From the NCBI GenBank assembly GCA_964571375.1, contig CAZNBL010000023.1, positions 1 through 18,691 on the forward strand: 18,691 nt of DNA, written 5' to 3'. Source of the stretch: JAFTYR01 sp964571375. GTDB taxonomy: Bacteria > Pseudomonadota > Gammaproteobacteria > Burkholderiales > Burkholderiaceae_F. This document shows positions 6,799-12,388 of the stretch, one piece after another (within the stretch, counting starts at the first letter, position 1; every line of letters begins with the position of its first letter). The translations under genes and the position numbers were made by a program. Below the pieces are notes generated by a model, which saw only the letters and a program-made list of their open reading frames with translations, was not told where the DNA came from and made no database searches.

Positions 6799-8145
6799 TT
6801 ATTCGCTGTATTTTTCCATAACGCGGTCGACGAACTGCGGAGCCAGACCGATATATGTATGCGGGTCGAGCATGTGATCGACTTCGTCTTCAGTGAAGGC
6901 TTCGACCACAGCCGGTGTCTTCATCAGGACATCCTTGAACGGGATTTCCTTTTCATAGGCTTCCATGCAGCCCTTGTAGACGATTTCATGAGCTGTCATA
7001 CGGCCGAGTCGCGGTGCCAGATGCATCATGACGCATTCGCTCATCATCAGACCCTTCTGGGTAAAGAGGTTGCGTTCCATGTGCTTCGGATAGACGATCA
7101 GGTTTTCAAGGATGTTCTTGGACTTTTCAAGGGCGGCGGCCATCATGTGGCAGGCTCTAGGAATAGCTTCCCATTCGGAGAGGAAGCAGCCCCAGTCACG
7201 TTCGTTTTCGCTGATCATGCTTTCAACGATGCTCGGAGCGATGCTGCGGACATTGCGCAGAAGAGCAAGAACGTTTTCAAGAACAGCCGGGTTGCGCTTA
7301 TGCGGCATTGTGGAGGAGCCGACCTTGCCCATGAAGAACGGTTCTTCGAGTTCGAGTACTTCTGTTCTCTGAAGTGTCAGGATTTCGTGGTTGATTCGGC
7401 CGAGTGTACCTGCGCAGAGAGCAAGAACAGACACGAATTCAGCCTGATTGTCGCGGGCAACGTGCCAGGCGATGGTCGGAACCTTAAGACCCAGGATTTC
7501 CATCATGCGCTTCTGAGTGGCAAGCCCCTTTTCAGTCTGAGAGGCCAATGTACCGACGGCACCGGCCATTTCACCGACGAAGCAGCGTTCAGCCATTTCT
7601 TCGAGGCGGACAATGTCGCGGCCGAGTTCGTCAGCCCAGACAGCAGCCTTGTAGCCGAAAGTGATCGGGAGAGCGTGAACAACGTGTGTGCGGCCGCTCA
7701 TTACAGTTGTACGGTACTTCTGAGCAAGTGTGAGGCAGTGCTTCAGGCAGAGCTTCATGTCGCGGAGAATGACCTGATAGGCGTCGCGCTGCAGAAGAAC
7801 GATACCGGTGTCGACAATGTCCTGGCTGGTTGCACCCCAGTGAACGAATTCACCGGCATTGTCGGGGAGGACGGCCTTGAAAGCCTTAAGGAGCGGAACG
7901 ATGGTGATGGAGCTCTTGTAGTATTCGCCGATGGACGGGATGTCGATCAATTCGGCCTTGGCGTATTCGTTGATGATGTCGGCCTTTTCCTGGGGAATAA
8001 CGCCCAATTCGCCCTGCGCCTTGGCAAGAGCTGCTTCGGTGTCGAGCCACTTCTGGACCCAGGCCTTATCGCTCAGGATTTCACGCATTTCGTCTGTGCT
8101 GAACATGCAACCGTGGATGGCGCTGTCGATAGCTGTAGAAGGCAT
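6799..8145 (-). CDS. PcaB/adenylosuccinate-lyase-like lyase of the fumarase/aspartase superfamily, substrate unknown
   Basis: This 448-residue protein has all three conserved blocks of the superfamily. These are VHWGATSQDIVDTG (101-114), GRTHVVHALPITFG (151-164) and GSSTMPHKRNP (276-286), the last being the mobile loop with the catalytic serine. Such enzymes break a C-N or C-O bond by anti elimination, usually releasing fumarate, or carry out the related muconate cycloisomerisation. Block 1 and the preceding SSITIVPLLKAF are PcaB-like: the region lacks the THD-type histidine of adenylosuccinate lyases. Block 2 reads THVVHALP, where Bacillus-type PurB has THGVHAEP. I therefore doubt a role in purine synthesis. 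No other pca gene is nearby. A strong AAAGGAG precedes the ATG. Its partners are the downstream DASS transporter and the divergent GntR gene. Confidence 0.85.
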   Translation of the reverse strand: MPSTAIDSAIHGCMFSTDEMREILSDKAWVQKWLDTEAALAKAQGELGVIPQEKADIINEYAKAELIDIPSIGEYYKSSITIVPLLKAFKAVLPDNAGEFVHWGATSQDIVDTGIVLLQRDAYQVILRDMKLCLKHCLTLAQKYRTTVMSGRTHVVHALPITFGYKAAVWADELGRDIVRLEEMAERCFVGEMAGAVGTLASQTEKGLATQKRMMEILGLKVPTIAWHVARDNQAEFVSVLALCAGTLGRINHEILTLQRTEVLELEEPFFMGKVGSSTMPHKRNPAVLENVLALLRNVRSIAPSIVESMISENERDWGCFLSEWEAIPRACHMMAAALEKSKNILENLIVYPKHMERNLFTQKGLMMSECVMMHLAPRLGRMTAHEIVYKGCMEAYEKEIPFKDVLMKTPAVVEAFTEDEVDHMLDPHTYIGLAPQFVDRVMEKYSE

Positions 8146-8497
8146 AGTAAAAACTCCTTTGATTGTGATTTTTTAAGGTTTCAACTCAAGGTTTTATTCA
8201 TGGTGCTTTGTAAGCTGGAACCCATTATCAAGAGGCCATTTCGTCTTCGAAAGCGCAAACAATTTTTGTCTTGATATAAGTCAAAAAATACAAATAGATG
8301 TGTAAATAAATCTAATGAATACAAAGAGATAGTATTTGTATGCCGACAAATAAATGCCTTATGTAGCCGTCAAATGCGCTAAGTCTCGGATATTCACAGT
8401 TAAACCGAGACCTGTTAAAGTTTTTGTTGGCAAAATACACCGACAAATAAAAAATAAAGTAAAACGAAGAGTCGTAAAGAGGCGGGAGTTTCGGAGA
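8146..8497. promoter_or_regulatory. divergent control region between lyase operon and gntR-type gene
   Basis: This A/T-rich 352-base stretch should hold both promoters. It contains ATACAAATA at 8288-8296 and its exact reverse complement TATTTGTAT at 8333-8341, with a further ATACAAA at 8319-8325 forming an inner inverted repeat with TTTGTAT at 8335-8341. CCGACAAATAAA occurs twice (8343-8354 and 8440-8451). GTCTCGG (8383-8389) and CCGAGAC (8405-8411) form a hairpin in the likely 5' leader of the regulator. These are candidate operators for the GntR protein. I could not assign -35/-10 boxes with confidence. Confidence 0.6.
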
Positions 8498-9235
8498 ATG
8501 CGTCAGAAGGTATGGCAGAAAGTCGCAAACGATATTGCATTGCAGGTTTCTTTAGGAAAATGGCCGGTAGGTTCCATCATTCCCGGGGAAATTGATCTTG
8601 CGAAAAAGTATCGTGTGAGCCGCGATACCGTAAGAAAGGCGCTTGCAGCTCTGACCGATGCCGGCTACTTTGAAAGAAAACCTCATATCGGTACCCGTGT
8701 GAAGGCAAAGAACCGAAGCGGCAAATTCCTGCATGAAGTAAACGATATCCGCTCGATCGACCGTTACGGCAATACTTTCCCGAGAGAAATCCGTCATGTT
8801 GAATCTATGGTGTTGGAAGACGCCGCTGCAGAGCGATTGGGAGTGCCTTCCGGTTCCGAGATGCTGCGCCTCGAAAATATTCGTACGGCTTCTGAGGGAT
8901 TGGCCGAGCCGGTAGTTGTGACGTTTGTCTATATTTTTCCCGAGGCTCGCGGTGTATTGGAGCTTGCAGCGGATCACCCCGACGAGCTGATCGTCAGCCT
9001 CGTCGAAGAAGTGATGGAGCGCGAATGCGTCGAAGTTCGACAGACATTCTCTGCCACCAAGATGAACGAGCGCGTCGCTCATTATTTCCAGATGCCTGTC
9101 GAAGCTCCTGCACTGAAGATTATCCGAAACTACCTCGATGAAAGAGGTAAGACTATCGTTGTCTCGGAATCCTTCCATCCTGCCGATCGTTTCTCGTTCT
9201 CGGTGAGTGTGAGAAAGAAGACCAGATTCTTTTAA
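8498..9235 (+). CDS. GntR family regulator with UTRA domain (HutC type)
   Basis: This 245-residue protein has an N-terminal winged helix-turn-helix (about 4-70). It includes the GntR-typical PGEIDLAKKYRVSRDTVRKAL (29-49) and the wing KPHIGTRV (61-68). A UTRA effector-binding domain follows (about 90-235) with the usual late YLDERGKTIVVSES. HutC-type members bind small molecules, often sugars, amino acids or carboxylates, and mostly repress neighbouring catabolic genes. I chose the ATG at 8498, preceded by GGGAG at 8484-8488. A reading from the ATG at 8354 would add 48 Lys/Arg-rich residues outside the normal domain. The gene is divergent from the lyase operon, so it is the likely regulator of that operon. 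Its end is 1 base from the convergent membrane protein gene. Confidence 0.92.
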   Translation: MRQKVWQKVANDIALQVSLGKWPVGSIIPGEIDLAKKYRVSRDTVRKALAALTDAGYFERKPHIGTRVKAKNRSGKFLHEVNDIRSIDRYGNTFPREIRHVESMVLEDAAAERLGVPSGSEMLRLENIRTASEGLAEPVVVTFVYIFPEARGVLELAADHPDELIVSLVEEVMERECVEVRQTFSATKMNERVAHYFQMPVEAPALKIIRNYLDERGKTIVVSESFHPADRFSFSVSVRKKTRFF

Positions 9236-9236
9236 T

Positions 9237-9734
9237 TTATAAGCTCAGAAATACCGAGTCGGATTGCCCAAAGAGTTCTCTGCGTGTCAGGTTGGCCGCG
9301 ACCTGAGTGTTGAAGGTAAACGGAAGAATACTGTGTGATTGATGCGTGAAAGCATCTTGATCATCGTATACGGGCTGACGGGGTTGCGGAATAAGAGCAG
9401 CGCTCTGCCACTCGCGGGGATTAAGACCGCATCCGCTGTGACAGATCTGAGGTTCTTCCGTTCGTGCCAGAAGATTTTTCAATGGTGTGAATTTGGCGAG
9501 TAAATCTGCTTCGATCGAAGGAGCGGAATCTTCTTCGGTATCGGACTTGTTTCCGTAAGTCAGCGCACAGCACATACTGACAATTGAGAACGCGGAATAA
9601 AGCAGAAAGATCCAGGGAACAGGGGCGCGTTCTGCCTGTTCCTTGCCGCAAGCGTGTTTACGTGCATAGAGCCCGACCAATATGCAGATGATGACGGCGC
9701 CGGCGGCGCATCCGATATAAATCCATGCACTCAT
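9237..9734 (-). CDS. hypothetical membrane protein with two transmembrane segments
   Basis: This 165-residue protein has two predicted membrane helices, about residues 3-24 (WIYIGCAAGAVIICILVGLYA) and 38-60 (PVPWIFLLYSAFSIVSMCCAL), and a soluble tail of about 105 residues with no motif I recognise. Six cysteines include Cys98 and Cys102 in the tail (CHSGC). The start at 9734 is chosen because GGAG (plus-strand CTCC at 9744-9747) lies 9 bases upstream; an ATG five codons earlier overlaps that site. Codon use looks protein-like. It converges on the regulator gene with a single base between the two stop codons. I cannot assign a function, and no neighbour suggests one. Confidence 0.6.
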   Translation of the reverse strand: MSAWIYIGCAAGAVIICILVGLYARKHACGKEQAERAPVPWIFLLYSAFSIVSMCCALTYGNKSDTEEDSAPSIEADLLAKFTPLKNLLARTEEPQICHSGCGLNPREWQSAALIPQPRQPVYDDQDAFTHQSHSILPFTFNTQVAANLTRRELFGQSDSVFLSL

Positions 9735-10043
9735 AAAGACGGTCTCCATAATATTTGTCCAACGACTTTTATCAGAGAGTGGAATTCAGAAATGGAATTT
9801 CGTCAGAGGCAACTCGTCCAGTGTAGGTCTGTTTATAGGTTCATTTTCAGTTTTGAACGGGAATAAACCCAAAATGGGCACTTTGTTTAATTCGGCTCAC
9901 ATCTAAACTGCTGTTCAGGGGGTGAAAAAACTCTTAAAAACATCAAAATTTACGGGTTTGTACCTAAAAAATTACTCGTTTTTTCGTGTTTTTTTTCTTC
10001 AAAATGCCGTTTTATTTATGCATATATCCATACGGAGATAAGA
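9735..10043. other. intergenic region upstream of the FadL-type gene
   Basis: This stretch of about 309 bases separates divergent genes and is A/T-rich, with homopolymer runs of A and T between about 9925 and 10005, as is common upstream of promoters. I see no gene and no confident -35/-10 pair. GAAATGGAATTTC (9791-9803) is a small dyad. The downstream gene's ribosome binding site GGAG is at 10034-10037. Confidence 0.4.
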
Positions 10044-11351
10044 GTGAAACTTACAACTAAACTTGGCTGCGCAGCTTTATCCGCTGCAATGCTGTGTGGT
10101 TCCGCCGTGCAGGCTGCCGGCTTCCAGCTGACTGAACAGGGCGTTACAGGTCTCGGCCGCGCTTACGCCGGTGCAGGTATCGTCGGTGACGACCTTTCTG
10201 CGATTGCTCACAATCCGGCTGGTTTGACTCTTATCCCCGGTACCAACGTTCAGCAGAACGTTGTTCTGACAGTTCTTGACTTCAAGTACAAGGATAATCA
10301 GGGTGATACAGACAACGGCCGTCGTAAGGCTGTTCCGGTTCCCTCCGGCTTTATCAGCCATCAGATCAACGAAAACTGGTGGGTCGGTCTCGGTTTGACT
10401 GCTCCTTACGGTCTTGCTGACGAATACAGCAGTGCATTCAGCGGCAGAGTACGCGGTATCAGCGGCAGTATCATCACGATCGACATTAACCCGACAGTGG
10501 CTTGGAAGGTCAATGAACATATCAGCCTCGGTGCCGGTGTTTCTGCTATGTATACCTATGCCAAGCTGAAGAACGGCTTGCTTGCTGATGCCGGTGGTGG
10601 TGAATTTGAATATCACGGCGAAGACTGGATGTATACCTATGACCTCGGCATCATGGTGACTCCGGTAGAGTCTTTCCGCGTAGGTTTGTCTTATCGTTCC
10701 CGTGCCAAGGTAACTGCTAAGGGAGATTACACAGTTAAAGCCTTTGGTCAGGAAAATACTGTTTTCGGTCGCGGCCGCCTTTCCACTCCGGATACAGTGA
10801 TGTTCTCCACAACCTGGGAAGCGACAGAAAAACTGCGTCTTTCTACTTTGATCCGTTGGGCTAACTGGAAAAAGTTTGAGACTATGCAGTTCAAGGCTAA
10901 TGACCCGGATGAGTTAGGTTCTGGATTTACAGGAGGTCTTCCTATCGGTCCTGGAGGTGCAATGATTCCGACATCTGATGTGATCTCTTCTCAGCTTGGT
11001 CAGGTAGGTATCGAAAACAACTGGCGTGCAGCATGGCTCTTTACTGTCGGTGCTGACTATAAGCTGAACGATCAGTGGACCGTTCGCGGCGGTGTCGGTC
11101 TCGAAACTGACCCGATCAAGGACGCTCGTACCCGTACAACTGTCATTCCGGACAGCAAGCGTCTCTGGGTTGCCTGCGGCGCTTCCTGGAAGCCGAACCA
11201 GAATTGGCAGCTTGATCTTGCCTACGCTCACCTGAGAGGTATCGGCGATGACAGAATTTATGCTTCCAACAAACCCGGTAGCCAGAAGATCGGTAAGATG
11301 GAAAAGGTTAATGCTTGGCTGATCGGCGGTGCTATTCAGTACCACTTCTAA
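10044..11351 (+). CDS. FadL/OmpP1 family outer membrane transport protein
   Basis: This 435-residue outer membrane beta-barrel protein imports hydrophobic compounds such as long-chain fatty acids or aromatics. A signal peptide covers about residues 1-24 (cleavage after AVQA). It is followed directly by the family's opening AGFQLTEQGVTGLGRAYAG and the NPAG motif at residues 57-60, part of the N-terminal hatch that plugs the barrel. The remainder shows alternating strand patterns and ends in QYHF, with the C-terminal aromatic residue recognised by the BAM machinery. The start is a GTG with GGAG 6 bases upstream. The gene is alone between divergent and downstream units and has its own terminator. 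The substrate cannot be told from the sequence; fatty acids are the default. Confidence 0.93.
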   Translation: MKLTTKLGCAALSAAMLCGSAVQAAGFQLTEQGVTGLGRAYAGAGIVGDDLSAIAHNPAGLTLIPGTNVQQNVVLTVLDFKYKDNQGDTDNGRRKAVPVPSGFISHQINENWWVGLGLTAPYGLADEYSSAFSGRVRGISGSIITIDINPTVAWKVNEHISLGAGVSAMYTYAKLKNGLLADAGGGEFEYHGEDWMYTYDLGIMVTPVESFRVGLSYRSRAKVTAKGDYTVKAFGQENTVFGRGRLSTPDTVMFSTTWEATEKLRLSTLIRWANWKKFETMQFKANDPDELGSGFTGGLPIGPGGAMIPTSDVISSQLGQVGIENNWRAAWLFTVGADYKLNDQWTVRGGVGLETDPIKDARTRTTVIPDSKRLWVACGASWKPNQNWQLDLAYAHLRGIGDDRIYASNKPGSQKIGKMEKVNAWLIGGAIQYHF

Positions 11352-11364
11352 GCTTTAGAGCGCA

Positions 11365-11428
11365 AAGGAGGTCAAGCGGCCTCCTTCAAAAAATATGGCC
11401 GACCGTATTCGTACGATCGGCCTTTTTT
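11365..11428 (+). terminator. tandem hairpins and terminator after the FadL-type gene
   Basis: First comes a 7-bp hairpin (AAGGAGG at 11365-11371 with CCTCCTT at 11380-11386). The terminator proper follows: GGCCGACCGT (11397-11406) pairs with ACGATCGGCC (11413-11422) with one mismatch and is followed by six T. Confidence 0.88.
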
Positions 11429-11862
11429 ACGCCTGTAGAAATCAGGTTTCTCCGACTTCTTTACGGATTTCTGCGTAGAGGTTGGAACAGAACCGGGTTA
11501 CCGCGGGATCGTTGTTTCCCGTCGGTTTCCAATCAATTTAGCTGTCCGCGGTATCTTTTGCTGCGGGCTTGTGCTGTAAGTTCCGGGAATCTTTTTACGA
11601 TGAACGGTATTTTTCAGGGCGAATCAAAATCCTAGGATTTTCGGTTCATTGTGCAGTCGGTTAGGTATCTCGGCACGAGGAGTTTATTTACCTAGGTAAC
11701 TCCTTGAATCAATGCAGCGATTTGTTCGGCTTGTCGCTCTTCGGGACGGCGGGCAATTTTTAATTTCACCGTAACACATCCCAAAGATCCGGAATTCGGG
11801 TATCTTGTAGTCAAATAACCTTTATTGAAGTAAAGTGTACAAGTTGACGTGAGAGGTTTGAG
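11429..11862. other. intergenic region with two CCTAGG-centred palindromes
   Basis: No gene with a recognisable family or ribosome binding site is seen in these 434 bases. Notable are two perfect palindromes, AAAATCCTAGGATTTT (11626-11641) and TTACCTAGGTAA (11688-11699), with centres 60 bases apart. The second sits in the loop region of a larger inverted repeat (AGGAGTT at 11678-11684, AACTCCT at 11698-11704). A small dyad just before the Rrf2 gene is listed separately. Confidence 0.6.
11820..11835 (+). promoter_or_regulatory. candidate Rrf2-type operator upstream of the Rrf2 gene
   Basis: CTTTA (11820-11824) and TAAAG (11831-11835) form an inverted repeat spaced by 6 bases, 27 bases before the start codon. 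The surrounding ATAACCTTT...TAAAGTGT only loosely recalls the IscR type 2 site (conserved CC and TA positions). Autoregulation is common in this family, but this site is only a candidate. Confidence 0.3.
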
Positions 11863-12300
11863 ATGCGTATTTCGACAAGAGGGCGATATGCCCTGAGGTT
11901 TATGGTGGATTTGGCTGAACGTGACATGCTCGGCTACATCTCCTTAAAAGACGTTGCTGAACGTCAGTCCATCTCGAAGAAATATCTCGAACAGATTGTT
12001 CCGATTCTGAACACCGCCGGTTTATTAAAGACCAACCGCGGTTACAGAGGCGGCTATTCTCTTTCCAAACCTGCAGACCAGATTACCGTTGCCGCCGTGC
12101 TTGTCGCAACTGAAGGTGCGCTGATGCCGGTTCCCTGTCTTGAAAAAGATCCTGGCGGTTGCGGTTTAAGGTGTACCTGTCCCACATTTTCCCTCTGGCA
12201 GGGTTTGGCAAAAACTGTTTATGACTATCTGTCCGGCATTACGATTGCCGATCTCGTGAAAGAAGAACGGGAACAGATGTTTAACGACTACTGCATTTAA
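11863..12300 (+). CDS. Rrf2 family regulator with conserved cysteines (IscR-like)
   Basis: This 145-residue protein begins MRISTRGRYALRFMVDLAE, the standard Rrf2/IscR opening, followed by a winged helix with ISLKDVAERQSISKKYLEQIV (26-46) as recognition region and wing NRGYRGGYSLSKP (58-70). Family members with cysteines in the effector loop bind an Fe-S cluster or sense redox or NO. Here Cys92, Cys100 and Cys106 align with the usual three (the last in CPTFSLW), and Cys104 is extra. The gene is not next to iscS or other Fe-S assembly genes, so I do not name it iscR. GAGAGG lies upstream of the ATG. There is no clear terminator before rnr, 88 bases downstream, so read-through into rnr is possible. 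Confidence 0.9.
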   Translation: MRISTRGRYALRFMVDLAERDMLGYISLKDVAERQSISKKYLEQIVPILNTAGLLKTNRGYRGGYSLSKPADQITVAAVLVATEGALMPVPCLEKDPGGCGLRCTCPTFSLWQGLAKTVYDYLSGITIADLVKEEREQMFNDYCI

Positions 12301-12388
12301 TGTTGAGTCTGACCTGAGTACAAAGTAAGTGAATTGAAATACGGAGAGGCTAGAATCAACAAAACTTTTAAAGAATGGAGCAACTGAG

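Noticed and set aside
6799..8145. Naming the lyase purB because of the nearby purA
   Set aside because: It lies beyond the gap, on the other strand, is paired with a transporter and a regulator, and its active-site blocks differ from PurB.
6859..8274. 471-codon open frame on the plus strand
   Set aside because: It is antisense to the lyase gene, has no recognisable domain, and the minus-strand frame has all the lyase motifs.
8354..8497. N-terminal extension of the GntR regulator
   Set aside because: The 48 added residues are very basic and outside the normal GntR domain, and a good ribosome binding site precedes the later ATG.
11315..11635. 106-codon plus-strand frame after the FadL-type gene
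   Set aside because: It overlaps the end of that gene, runs through its terminator, and has no family resemblance.
11692..11769. 25-codon minus-strand frame with GTG start, encoding a charged helix-like peptide
   Set aside because: The composition is protein-like, but there is no ribosome binding site and no known family. It is too weak to call, though it might be a fragment of a lost gene.
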